Positions 1 through 7,749 of a stretch of DNA of 64,000 nt are shown here, in pieces. The notes beneath the pieces are model-generated. The model saw nothing but the letters and a program-made list of their open reading frames with translations, was not told the origin of the DNA and did no database searches. The stretch lies in the NCBI GenBank assembly GCA_023229525.1, contig JALNZC010000011.1:30615-94614 (forward strand). Reading direction: 5' to 3'. How positions within the stretch are numbered: the first letter of the stretch is position 1; every line of letters starts with the position of its first letter. The DNA is from Bacteroidales bacterium (GTDB lineage: Bacteria; Bacteroidota; Bacteroidia; Bacteroidales; FEN-979). The position numbers and the translations under genes are program-made.

Positions 1-358
1 CCGGTTATTGTTCCATTTCTGAGATAAAAAAGGTCTCCCCCAGATCATAAGATCTCTGCATTTGTCATGATCAAATTCTCATTATCAACAGTTTTAAAGC
101 TTGGTCGAGGTGCTTCCCTATTGCTTCTTTATTGGTTGCTTATTGGGAGAAAAGAGGGAGGAAAGATGGACAAAGGATGGAAAAGGTAGGACAAAGGACG
201 GACAAAAATCAGGAGAAGATGCGGAAAACCGGATGATTTGGAGATTAATAACAAAATTGATATATAAATGATAGGCATACGAAAAAATATATTAAATATT
301 TATATTACCTTTCCCATGCAAACCCGATTAAGGATCAAAACCCCAAATATTTGAGGAT
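1..358. other. Intergenic stretch without a recognisable gene
   Basis: I see no credible coding region here. Positions 148-213 are strongly purine-rich with irregular repeats of a GGAxAAAGGA kind. The last 120 bases are AT-rich and contain a near-consensus Bacteroidota -7 element (TACCTTTC, about 306-313) that could serve the gene starting at 359. Confidence 0.4.
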
Positions 359-1189
359 ATGATAACAATTGAGTCGTTTGCATTTTTGATAGACACGATC
401 CTAAGGGAGCTCGAAAAAATGTCGCGGGTCGATATCGACTGTATGACCGTCGATACAAAAGATGACCCGGATCACAATGGTAAAATTTTGATCAGAACTG
501 TCAATGGACAGGATTCTGCATACCGCTATCTTCATCTGATGAAACATCTCCGGGCAAGGACAATGGAGCATCTCCGTGAAAACATTCAGCATGTTATGCC
601 CGATGAGATGGAGCCGTTCATCGATTACCTTGTACGACGACTGCGAATGATCTCCAAGACGGTTTTCATTCCGGGATGTTCGTATCCGCAAGAACAACAG
701 TATCAACTGTTGCGATGGTCCGCACGTCGGATTCAATTAAGATGCGATGGTATAAACACAGATCAACCCGAAATTCTTAACGATGTCCTGGCAAAAACCC
801 GTCGTCATGCATTGATCTTTTACTTGGTGATAAAGAAGCTGGAAATACGGATCAGCTCTTGTGCCGGAATTGCCATGACCATACCGGGATCTTCGGGTTC
901 AAACATGCAGAGATCGGCACCCAGGTTCAAGTTTACACGTACCGTGGCATTTCTGGGCTGCTTCCTCCGGGTATTATGCGATCGTAATATCATTGAAAGT
1001 CCCAACGTGGCTGAACTATGCCGTCAGATGGCCGGTTTATTCAGTACCGGACGAAGCGATGTGCTTAGTGCTCATTGTTTACGTAACTATTTTGACAATC
1101 CAAATCCGGAAAACCTCGAAAAATTACTCGAAGAACTTAAAATATGTGTCAGATATACAGAAAAATTCATCCAAAGGCAACGACTTTAA
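359..1189 (+). CDS. Hypothetical protein, RteC-like C-terminal layout
   Basis: This 276-residue soluble protein has no signal peptide or membrane segment. I do not recognise it firmly. The C-terminal 90 residues are a run of helices ending in a pattern like that of RteC and related mobile-element proteins of Bacteroidota (a helix with FLGCFLRVL, then NVAELCRQMAGLF, then a helix around LRNYF and a final LEKLLEELK helix). Proteins of this layout commonly accompany Bacteroidota conjugative or mobilisable elements and are thought to be regulatory. It is immediately followed by a rho-independent terminator, so it is transcribed separately from the lysis-type cassette downstream. A regulatory role for that cassette is inference from position only. 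Confidence 0.5.
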   Translation: MITIESFAFLIDTILRELEKMSRVDIDCMTVDTKDDPDHNGKILIRTVNGQDSAYRYLHLMKHLRARTMEHLRENIQHVMPDEMEPFIDYLVRRLRMISKTVFIPGCSYPQEQQYQLLRWSARRIQLRCDGINTDQPEILNDVLAKTRRHALIFYLVIKKLEIRISSCAGIAMTIPGSSGSNMQRSAPRFKFTRTVAFLGCFLRVLCDRNIIESPNVAELCRQMAGLFSTGRSDVLSAHCLRNYFDNPNPENLEKLLEELKICVRYTEKFIQRQRL

Positions 1190-1213
1190 TAGCTGATTAT
1201 CTTTATTTTAACT

Positions 1214-1231
1214 CATGGTGTATACACCATG
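1214..1231. promoter_or_regulatory. Perfect 18-bp palindrome, possible operator
   Basis: CATGGTGTATACACCATG is a perfect 9+9 inverted repeat with no loop, between the stop codon of the 276-residue protein and its terminator. A loop-free palindrome is a poor RNA hairpin but a typical dimer-binding DNA site. No regulator is known for it. Confidence 0.4.
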
Positions 1232-1242
1232 TTACACTATCC

Positions 1243-1266
1243 AGGGCCACTTTGGCCCTTTATTTT
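1243..1266 (+). terminator. Rho-independent terminator
   Basis: The stem AGGGCCA (1243-1249) pairs with TGGCCCT (1253-1259) across a 3-base loop and is followed by a T-rich tail. It ends transcription of the gene at 359-1189. Confidence 0.75.
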
Positions 1267-1346
1267 TGCCACCGGATTATTTGTACAAATAAAGTTAACC
1301 AGATCGCGACGGCGGTCGTATTCATTCACCTTTAAATTTAAACACT

Positions 1347-1910
1347 ATGTCAAAAACAACAAACAATTCATTAACAAAGTCCTACGGTGGGAAATTCGGT
1401 AAGGATTTCGTCTTACGGACCCGCGATGATGTGAGTATCATGGCAAAACCGCCGAAGAAAAGCTTAAAAGAGCCCGCCGAATCTCAAATGGCTATCCGTT
1501 ATAAATTCAAGACGGCAACCCGTTGGGCAAAACAGGCGCTTCAGGACCCGGATCTGCTTGCATTTTACCAGTCAAAGGCCAATGGCATGAAAACACCTTA
1601 CGCAATTGCGGTAGGCGACTATATGACTTCTCCGATTGTAAAGGAAATTGATGCTTCCGGTTACAACGGCATTATCGGAGACAGGATCAGGATTGCGGCC
1701 ATTGATAAGGTCAAAGTCAAAAGTGTAACTGTGACACTGACAGGCAATGACGGTTCGATGATCGAATCGGCCCCCTGTGTGGAGAGTCTTGAGGCCAATG
1801 CATGGTACTTTACTGCAACAGTTGCCGTGCCTGACCTGACCGGTGTGAAGATCACTGCCGTAGCGCATGACATTCCCCAGCATACCGGGGAACTCGAAAT
1901 GACCCTGTAA
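1347..1910 (+). CDS. DUF6266-like small protein with C-terminal beta domain
   Basis: This 187-residue protein has no signal peptide. The N-terminal half (about 8-95) carries the pattern G-G-K-x-G ... V-x-R ... P-K-K ... Q-x-x-x-R-x-x-F ... A-x-x-x-A ... A-Y-x-x-A, also found in the 96-residue protein at 3648-3938 and close to the N-terminus of the Bacteroidota DUF6266 family. The C-terminal half (about 105-187) is rich in alternating hydrophobic residues (VKVKSVTVTL, WYFTATVAV) and looks like an Ig-type beta sandwich. DUF6266 proteins have no known function. It is the first gene of a + strand cassette whose other members look like a lysis module; it may be cargo or a structural subunit, but that is inference. 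Confidence 0.6.
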   Translation: MSKTTNNSLTKSYGGKFGKDFVLRTRDDVSIMAKPPKKSLKEPAESQMAIRYKFKTATRWAKQALQDPDLLAFYQSKANGMKTPYAIAVGDYMTSPIVKEIDASGYNGIIGDRIRIAAIDKVKVKSVTVTLTGNDGSMIESAPCVESLEANAWYFTATVAVPDLTGVKITAVAHDIPQHTGELEMTL

Positions 1911-1976
1911 GGCTTTAAAACCGTCAGCTCTGGTCGCTGACCGGACAAACGGTTCACCGGCCATACCGGGGAACAG

Positions 1977-2035
1977 GATGCCGTCGGCCGGAAAACGACA
2001 TTAACTCCGGATTCCGGCTCCGGCATCTTTCTTTT
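1977..2035 (+). terminator. Rho-independent terminator with long stem
   Basis: GATGCCG...GCCGG (1977-1991) pairs with CCGGCTCCGGCATC (2014-2027), with a small internal mismatch, followed by TTTCTTTT. It separates the first DUF6266-like gene from the spanin-like gene, so the cassette is probably more than one transcript. Confidence 0.65.
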
Positions 2036-2087
2036 GAACATCGAATTCTAAATTTTCAAATTTTCAAATCTTTAAATCTTCAAATCC

Positions 2088-2543
2088 ATGAATCCAACCC
2101 TTAAAATATTGATCATAGCCGTTCTCGCACTGGCATCATCCTGTTCCCCCTCTGCACGGCTAACCCGGCTGCTTTCGCGGCACCCTGAGTTGACCATGCC
2201 CGATACCCTTACCATCAGAGATACCATCACTGTACCAACCGTTGTTGCCGACACCCTCATTCCCACAATGGCGCTTAAGGATACAGTATGGCTCCGAAGC
2301 GGGCGTCTTGAGATCGCATTGCAGGCCACACCGAAAACACTTTATGTGAAAGGAAAATGTAAGGCCGATACCATCGTCCGCACCCACCGGGTAATTACGG
2401 AAAAGATAAAAGTTATAAAACCGAACCGGACAGATGCCCTCATTGCCAAAATTCCGTGGCTTGTGGTGGGATTGATCACCATTGCGGCTATAACATGGTC
2501 TGTAATCTCAAGGTTAAAAGTAAGCAAAACGATACTGCCATGA
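2088..2543 (+). CDS. Spanin-like lipoprotein with C-terminal membrane anchor
   Basis: This 151-residue protein starts with a lipoprotein-type signal (basic/hydrophobic stretch 5-16, then ASSC with Cys19 as the likely lipidated residue). It has a periplasmic middle part rich in short beta-like repeats (residues 35-75 alternate DT and hydrophobics) and a strong transmembrane helix near the C-terminus (about 122-142, WLVVGLITIAAITWSVI). Outer-membrane lipidation at one end and an inner-membrane helix at the other is the layout of phage unimolecular spanins, which fuse the two membranes in the last step of lysis. The lipobox is imperfect (Ala rather than Leu at -3). The start of the next gene overlaps its stop (ATGA). 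Function is inferred from topology and neighbours, not from a recognised family. Confidence 0.5.
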   Translation: MNPTLKILIIAVLALASSCSPSARLTRLLSRHPELTMPDTLTIRDTITVPTVVADTLIPTMALKDTVWLRSGRLEIALQATPKTLYVKGKCKADTIVRTHRVITEKIKVIKPNRTDALIAKIPWLVVGLITIAAITWSVISRLKVSKTILP

Positions 2544-2812
2544 ACCCGAAACGCACCCTATTCGGACTTCCCTTTCCACAAGCCATAGGGTTGTTCACCC
2601 TACTGGTTATCCTTGTTTCGATATGGGTACACATGGAGATCCGGCTGGCCGAACTGAATGTCGAGATTGTGAATCTAAAACAGGATATGATGACCCATAA
2701 GGCCGACAACCGCCGCGATGTAGAGATCCTGAGGTCCGATCTCAACACCGATATGAAGGAGATCATCCGGAAGATCGATGAGATCCAAATCTATCTGAGG
2801 AAAAATAATTGA
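2540..2812 (+). CDS. Small single-TM coiled-coil protein, holin-accessory-like
   Basis: This is a 90-residue protein. The start is the ATG at 2540 that overlaps the upstream stop; an upstream TTG in the same frame would run through the preceding gene. One transmembrane helix (about 14-31, AIGLFTLLVILVSIWVHM) is followed by a long charged amphipathic helix (32-90) of coiled-coil character. This is the shape of several phage-encoded holin or holin-accessory proteins (for example haemolysin XhlA-type), but no family is recognised. Translational coupling to the spanin-like gene supports a joint function at the membrane. Confidence 0.5.
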   Translation: MNPKRTLFGLPFPQAIGLFTLLVILVSIWVHMEIRLAELNVEIVNLKQDMMTHKADNRRDVEILRSDLNTDMKEIIRKIDEIQIYLRKNN

Positions 2813-2859
2813 ATGTGAAAAGTAAATAATTATAAAGGGAAAAGTAAAAAACAAAAATT

Positions 2860-3054
2860 ATGAAAACAAGAGTATTTCAAAACTGGCGAAGTTCACTGCT
2901 GGGGGTAATTCTCCTGATATTCAGCGCTACCCTGCTTTGCATGGAGATCATCACCTTCACGGAGTTTACATTTTTTCTACCTACCATCCTGGGTCTTCTT
3001 TATATAAAGGATAGTGTTTTCAGAAGGGAGAAAGAGGAACAAACGGAAATATAA
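2860..3054 (+). CDS. Small two-TM protein, holin-like
   Basis: This 64-residue protein has two predicted membrane helices (about 13-29, LLGVILLIFSATLLCME, and 33-49, TEFTFFLPTILGLLYIK) and a charged C-terminal tail (RREKEEQTEI). Two membrane helices, very small size, a charged tail and a position directly before an endolysin gene are typical of class II holins. Sequence alone cannot prove pore formation. Confidence 0.5.
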   Translation: MKTRVFQNWRSSLLGVILLIFSATLLCMEIITFTEFTFFLPTILGLLYIKDSVFRREKEEQTEI

Positions 3055-3088
3055 ACAATTTACGATTTACGACTTTAATTGATAAGAC

Positions 3089-3601
3089 ATGGCAAGAATT
3101 GAAATTTTGGCGGAAAAGCTTTTCAGATGGGAAGGGAGGTTCGTTGATAATCCGGCCGATAAAGGAGGCGCGACGAACCGGGGCGTTACCATTGCCACAT
3201 GGCAAAGCATGGGGTTTGATAAAGATGGCGACGGAGACATTGATCGTGAAGATATCAGGCTCTTATCCCAGGACGATTGCCTGGAAGTTCTCCGGCATTT
3301 TTACTGGGATCGCTGGCGGGCAGATGAGATCAAAAACCAGGCCATTGCAAATATGCTTGTCGACTGGCTTTGGTTGAGCGGTATGTGGGGTATTATTATT
3401 CCCCAACGGTTATTACAGGTGGCTGATGACGGGATAGCAGGACCGGTAACCATTACCACGTTAAACCGCGTAAACCCGGGTGAATTTCTCATCCGGGTTT
3501 ACAAGGCCCGCCTTGCCTTTATCAGGAATATCATCCGTAATGATCCGTCACAAAAGGTATTTGAAAAGGGCTGGATCAACCGGTTGAATGATTTTATTTA
3601 A
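3089..3601 (+). CDS. GH108 lysozyme / N-acetylmuramidase (endolysin-like)
   Basis: This is a 170-residue peptidoglycan muramidase of glycoside hydrolase family 108. The N-terminal motif WEGRFVDNPADKGGATNRGVT (residues 14-34, listed here as W14 to T34) is the family signature; Glu15 is the expected catalytic acid. The family's YW motif follows at about 71-72 (HFYWDRW). A DxDGDxDxxxD segment near 47-58 looks like a calcium-binding EF-hand loop and occurs in other Bacteroidota members. There is no signal peptide, so release into the periplasm would need a holin, which the two preceding small membrane proteins could provide. Family call is firm; the lysis or secretion role follows from the neighbourhood. 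Confidence 0.85.
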   Translation: MARIEILAEKLFRWEGRFVDNPADKGGATNRGVTIATWQSMGFDKDGDGDIDREDIRLLSQDDCLEVLRHFYWDRWRADEIKNQAIANMLVDWLWLSGMWGIIIPQRLLQVADDGIAGPVTITTLNRVNPGEFLIRVYKARLAFIRNIIRNDPSQKVFEKGWINRLNDFI

Positions 3602-3647
3602 AATTCAATGTTAAAAATGTAAACAAACAACTAAAAACAAATGAATT

Positions 3648-3938
3648 ATGGCAAAATTACCAAAGGATTCGATTTTCCATGGGTTCAGCGGAAAGCTGGG
3701 CGATATGGTTTTCAGGCACTGCAACGGGGTTACTATCATATCAAAAGCGCCCCGTCGTCCGAAAAAGGTATCTTCGGAACAAAAATTACAACGGTTCAGA
3801 TTTCGCATGGCCGCGGCCTATGCAAGTGAAATGATGCGTGATCCATGCGCAGCCGCCCGGTTCAGGGCCAAGGCCGGCAAAGGCATTACAGCTTACAATC
3901 TGGCCATTAAGGAGTATTTCGAAAAAGATACGATGTAA
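3648..3938 (+). CDS. Short DUF6266-like protein
   Basis: This 96-residue protein is basic and has no signal or membrane segment. It shares with the 187-residue protein at 1347-1910 the order GFSGKLGDMVFR, then SKAPRRPKK, then Q-x-x-x-R-F-R-F, then an alanine-rich helix (AAAYASEMM), then AYNLAIKEY. It corresponds to the N-terminal domain alone, without the beta domain. This pattern is that of the DUF6266 N-terminus. It is the last gene of the lysis-type cassette and is followed by a strong terminator. Confidence 0.6.
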   Translation: MAKLPKDSIFHGFSGKLGDMVFRHCNGVTIISKAPRRPKKVSSEQKLQRFRFRMAAAYASEMMRDPCAAARFRAKAGKGITAYNLAIKEYFEKDTM

Positions 3939-3946
3939 TTCACCTA

Positions 3947-3980
3947 AGAAGCCGTTTGATGAAAACGGCTTCTTTTTTTT
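3947..3980 (+). terminator. Strong rho-independent terminator
   Basis: An 11-bp perfect stem, AGAAGCCGTTT (3947-3957) with AAACGGCTTCT (3963-3973), a 5-base loop and a run of eight T closes the lysis-type cassette. Confidence 0.9.
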
Positions 3981-4104
3981 GCAGACGTTTTTGATTTTTT
4001 GATTATAGTGGACAAAGTATGCCACTCAATCTGGAGTAAGGCAGGCCATTGATTACGGACTTATGTTGACAACTGATTCAACGGCAAATAGGATGTTAAA
4101 AATT

Positions 4105-4428
4105 TTAATTTTTCTCAAGCTTCTTTTTTCTCACGGATTCTCCTTTCAATTCAAAACGATGTGCAGAACCTGACAATCTGCCCATAACAGCATCGGCCAG
4201 GATAGGTTCATTGATATATTGATGTCATTTATAAACCGTGAGTTGGGAAGTGATAATGGTAGAGCGTTTGCCATTGCGATCATCCAGGATTTGAAGCAAG
4301 GCAATGCGGGATTGATTTCCAAAGGAGACACGCCTATCAGCCAAAGATGCAAGTGAAATGACTTTTTCTGCAATAAGGTAAAATTCTACATTATTGTGGG
4401 AAAACCTATATCGATTATCGTTTATCAT
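4105..4428 (-). pseudogene. istB: IS21-family istB remnant (minus strand)
   Basis: The reverse-strand translation contains the IstB C-terminal block ALLQILDDRNGKRSTIITSQ, then after one in-frame stop HQYINEPILADAVMGRL, and finally AHRFELKGESVRKK. IstB is the ATP-binding helper of IS21-family transposition. The stop is a TGA where the family has Trp (TGG), at 4225-4227. The segment between SLADRRVSFG and NQSRIALLQ is shorter than in the family and the Walker A half is missing, so this is a decayed fragment. Confidence 0.8.
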
Positions 4429-4440
4429 TACAACGATTAA

Positions 4441-4575
4441 AATCCTAAGGAATGGGCTCAGTTACTAAACGATGAATCCTTGGCTGCAGCTCTGCTGGAT
4501 AGGCTTTTATACCATTGTGAGGTGATCAAACTTAATGGAAAAGTTACCGAATGGAAAACAGAAAAACGATATTAA
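4441..4575 (+). pseudogene. istB: IS21-family istB C-terminal remnant (plus strand)
   Basis: The + frame reads NPKEWAQLLNDESLAAALLD and continues RLLYHCEVIKLNG before a normal stop. This is the C-terminal end of another IstB-type ATPase (family pattern W-x-x-L-x-D-x-x-L-A-x-A-x-L-D-R-L-x-H-H). An in-frame stop precedes it directly, so only about 44 codons remain. It is in the opposite orientation to the neighbouring istB remnant and represents a second element. Confidence 0.7.
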
Positions 4576-4710
4576 ATCAGGAAACAAGTTGAAGCTATGG
4601 ATGTTAAAATCCTATCTGTCAGATCAAGTACTAACTATTACGCCTTATTATTTTTATGCTTCATATTAGGGAATCTTATTTGCCAAAAATCGTCCATTGT
4701 TAGTTACTGC

Positions 4711-4830
4711 TTACTCCCCTGGCGAGGAGGACACATCGGTTAAGGTGGCGATCTTGTTTTTACCTGTACCAAAGCTTCGTAAAAGTACAATTTGCTTCAA
4801 TGAGCTCATAGGTATTCTTGTTCCAGCCAT
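4711..4830 (-). pseudogene. istA: IS21-family istA N-terminal remnant
   Basis: The reverse strand from 4830 reads MAGTRIPMSSLKQIVLLRSF and stops after 39 codons. This matches the opening of IstA transposases of Bacteroidota (MAG-x-R-I-x-M ... K-Q ... L), before the helix-turn-helix. The rest of the transposase is absent. From 4831 to 5128 I see nothing recognisable. Confidence 0.55.
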
Positions 4831-5128
4831 CGAGTTTATTGTTTAGGTTCTGTTGTAAAGTACAAAACCAAACGATAAATCTGACTTGCCCTCACGGGGC
4901 AATGTGCCGGAATGTCAGTGAGATAAGAATCACTGATAATACCAGTAAAATCCTTAACTTGCAGCCTAATATCCAATGTTTAAAAAAAACAAGGAAAATA
5001 CCAGCTCAAACCAACGCCAAGGGTGGGGGCAGGATCAACCGGAATATAAAGAGAAACAAAAGAATCATCCAATTCTTCGTAAGGTCAATGGATGTTGGAA
5101 TCCTTATAACCCAAAATTTCTTTTTACC

Positions 5129-6454
5129 TCAGTCTTTTATTGCTTCAGGATTTCCAATCAGTCTCTTGATAGCATCCCAATCTCTTTGTTCTTCCTCGCT
5201 TTTCTCCGAAATATTAAATAAACGTTTGATTTTTAAATAGAAAGCATCGTAAAATGCTTTTAAGGTTTTTTCAAATTCGATATCAGTATGTTCTATTCTA
5301 AAATCTTGGAATGAAATAGTGAATCCAGTTTCAGAAGTGAAGAGAACATTCAATAAAACTTTTTCGGTTAGAATTATAGGGGCAAAATCTTTGGGCTCTA
5401 TCTGATTAGTATCATAATCGAACTCAGCACGTTTCATTTCCTCCTTACGAATAGTTGTCTTATGAACCTTCCCGTCGGCTGAACTTCTTATATGAATAAT
5501 TGAACTTTCCAGTTCTCCAATATCTTCTTGTGTAATAGGTTTAACTATCAATAGTTTTTGTTTCTGTTTATTGACAATTTTCCCAATATACTTTTTCTTG
5601 AAATCTTCAGAATCATAATACCCGACTTTGTAAGGCGCACTATTAGCTTTAATTCTGGTAAGAGGTCTGAAAATTTCGTTGATTTCATCTTCAGAAAAAT
5701 CACTCTTTATTAGTTCGATATCACTATCGTCTAACGGATTTACAAATATTTCACTGTGATATTTGGTGACAACATTTGCTTTCAAATCCAAGACATCATC
5801 TGATTCTCCTTCTCTTGAAAGGAAATCGTTTGCAATTGAAAATTTAAAACTCCCATAAGCTGAACTTGTCACCAATGGATTAATTATTTTGTCAATCTCC
5901 TTTCCAAATTCTCTATCGATCTTGTGTCCAATCGTTACGACTTTCTTAAATTTCGAAATTGCATATGCTTTTATAGACTTCAGGTAGCTCTCGGAAAAAT
6001 CCTTAATCATTTCAAGACTTACTGAGTATCCATAAGCCAAATTAGCAGGTTCAAGAACATAGTGAATACTACGCTGCCTCAATAAATTAATATAGTTGAA
6101 CTCGCGAGACGCTTCATCGGTATGCATATTACCAAATGAAACAGCAAGTTCTAAGGCATTGTTAAGTTGATCTTTGATAATACTGTCTTTAGCATTTAAC
6201 AAACCAAAAAAAATGAATCGTTTGGCTTCCTCGATCAAGCCTGCTTTAATATTCAAGAATGCTGCACTTCGAATCATAAAACTACGAGTCGGTTCAAGAT
6301 CAGGTTTATCAAAATAAAACTCAGCAACCTGACTCTCAAGTTTTGCAGCCTGAAGGTAAAATTCGAATGCAGACGTTTGTTTTCCTTGCTCCAAAGCTTG
6401 CTTTGCTTTGAAGGAATAATCCATTGCCTCTTGATGTAATAATTTAGGTTTCAT
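5129..6454 (-). CDS. Unknown protein with N-terminal TPR/MIT-like helices
   Basis: This is a 441-residue soluble protein. The first ~130 residues form helical pairs with TPR-like spacing (AMDYSFKAKQALEQGKQTSA, then AAKLES, then IRSAAFLNIKAGLIEEAKRF). The remainder is mixed alpha/beta and acidic, with no catalytic motif I recognise. Its start overlaps by 4 bp the end of the 188-residue gene upstream, so the two are translationally coupled and likely act together. They sit just downstream of a type III restriction-type operon and upstream of IS debris, a typical place for accessory defence genes. Function is unknown. Confidence 0.7.
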   Translation of the reverse strand: MKPKLLHQEAMDYSFKAKQALEQGKQTSAFEFYLQAAKLESQVAEFYFDKPDLEPTRSFMIRSAAFLNIKAGLIEEAKRFIFFGLLNAKDSIIKDQLNNALELAVSFGNMHTDEASREFNYINLLRQRSIHYVLEPANLAYGYSVSLEMIKDFSESYLKSIKAYAISKFKKVVTIGHKIDREFGKEIDKIINPLVTSSAYGSFKFSIANDFLSREGESDDVLDLKANVVTKYHSEIFVNPLDDSDIELIKSDFSEDEINEIFRPLTRIKANSAPYKVGYYDSEDFKKKYIGKIVNKQKQKLLIVKPITQEDIGELESSIIHIRSSADGKVHKTTIRKEEMKRAEFDYDTNQIEPKDFAPIILTEKVLLNVLFTSETGFTISFQDFRIEHTDIEFEKTLKAFYDAFYLKIKRLFNISEKSEEEQRDWDAIKRLIGNPEAIKD

Positions 6455-7017
6455 CTATGAATTTCTTTCACAGTTTTTGGCTGACTGAATAAAGTAACAA
6501 TTACAGAAGATGGCTTGTCTCTTTGGCTACCCCTGAGTATCTGGTCATGTTTATCTTTAATTCTTCCTTTCAATGTATTTGTCTTTGACTCCTGAAGTAT
6601 TCCCGACACTTCTACATAATGAAAATCGTCCAAGAAATTCAATTCATCATCAGATGGTTCGACTTTTCTAAAGCGATAATCTACGCCCTCACCAATTTCA
6701 GTCTGTTCGACATATTCGAAATTTTGCAAAACCGACATTACAAACCAAGCCATTGCGACACCACCATGGTTTGCCATATCCTTCTGTTCTTTCATTGCCG
6801 CTTTTGAAAAGTCTGAATCCCAAGAAAGATTTGCGATAATTACAGTGCCTCCGATATCCAACTCTATCACTGCGATAGAATCATTATGAAATATATCTAA
6901 CGCAGTAGCTGCCCATTGATTGTGAACTATGATTTGATCAGTCGTAGGCCCTTTAAGTCTTGATTGTGTCGCATTCAAATGGAATGATTCCATAACGGTT
7001 TCTAACAGGATTAACAT
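6451..7017 (-). CDS. Unknown protein, possible PD-(D/E)XK-like fold
   Basis: This 188-residue protein has no membrane segment. The central part has a sequence reminiscent of a degenerate PD-(D/E)XK nuclease core: GEGVDYRF (about 105-112), a spacer of about 20 residues, then HYVEVSGI (about 132-139), where Asp and Glu could be the metal ligands and the Lys is replaced by Ser. This is a weak visual match. Two starts are possible, ATG at 7017 and ATG at 6993 (MESFHLN); the second gives a more ordinary N-terminus. It overlaps the following 441-residue gene by 4 bp. Confidence 0.6.
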   Translation of the reverse strand: MLILLETVMESFHLNATQSRLKGPTTDQIIVHNQWAATALDIFHNDSIAVIELDIGGTVIIANLSWDSDFSKAAMKEQKDMANHGGVAMAWFVMSVLQNFEYVEQTEIGEGVDYRFRKVEPSDDELNFLDDFHYVEVSGILQESKTNTLKGRIKDKHDQILRGSQRDKPSSVIVTLFSQPKTVKEIHR

Positions 7018-7208
7018 TTCTCATCACTTACCAAATAATGAAGGATAAATGATTACGAAAAATGATATCTCAACGTAATTCCCTGTAAAAATAAATTAAA
7101 ATATCATTCTATTGAAAATAAAATCTAAATGAATGAAAACCCACGATATATCCTACATTTATCAAGTCATTCAGACACTTTGACAAGAAAAAACAACAGT
7201 TAAAACTC

Positions 7209-7555
7209 TTAGCACCTCTCCATCACCCGCTGGCGGCATTGTTCCTCCTTCAGTCGTGGTACCGGTGGATCTCCTTCTTCAACTGGTATGGTATCGCCGG
7301 AACCTATCACAATTGAAAGATAGAGCCAATCGTCCTTCTTTAGCCAGGGGTGATCTATTGATGTATATTCATTACTATCATTGATAGCATCCATCAGTCA
7401 GTAATATTGGTACCAGCCTGATTTAGCCGCAATAAAAAATGCCAGCGGAAATCCTAGAAAATGGCTTGAGATCAGGACACCCAGCAAGGTCCTTTGCCAA
7501 ATGCTTATCTCACTAAAATTACAATAAGGGATATCATCCAAGTGACTGGTCACAG
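7209..7555 (-). pseudogene. Decayed small membrane-protein gene
   Basis: One reverse frame is open from about 7555 to 7209 apart from a single TGA (after WYQYY). It reads HLDDIPYCNFSEISIWQRTL, a hydrophobic stretch GVLISSHFLGFPLAFFIA, and after the stop a hydrophilic part with DHPWLKKDDWLYLSIVIGSG. Replacing the TGA by Trp would restore a plausible protein of about 115 residues. I do not recognise the family. The rest of 7018-7749 holds nothing I can identify. Confidence 0.3.
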
Positions 7556-7749
7556 ATTATAGGACGATTTCAGCATATATTTTTTAAATCAGTGCTGACA
7601 ATAATGGCGGGGTTGGTTTAAGCTTTTGAACATGAAGAATTACGAATATCTACGAGAAAATTCCCCAAAGAAGAAAATGTATTCATGAAAATTTCAAAAA
7701 GCCAGCCTAATTCTTATATATTCCACTCCTTGCAGCGGGGAGCTACAAT

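Noticed and set aside
1572..2041. Two reverse-strand frames over the first DUF6266-like gene
   Set aside because: Shadows of the + strand gene and of the terminator; no family pattern.
1347..3938. Complete prophage
   Set aside because: No terminase, portal, capsid, tail or integrase gene is visible on either side inside the window.
4225..4227. TGA read as tryptophan (recoding)
   Set aside because: Many intact genes here use TGA as a stop (for example porZ, the GT4 ending at 24234, and the spanin-like gene), so the in-frame TGA codons mark decay.
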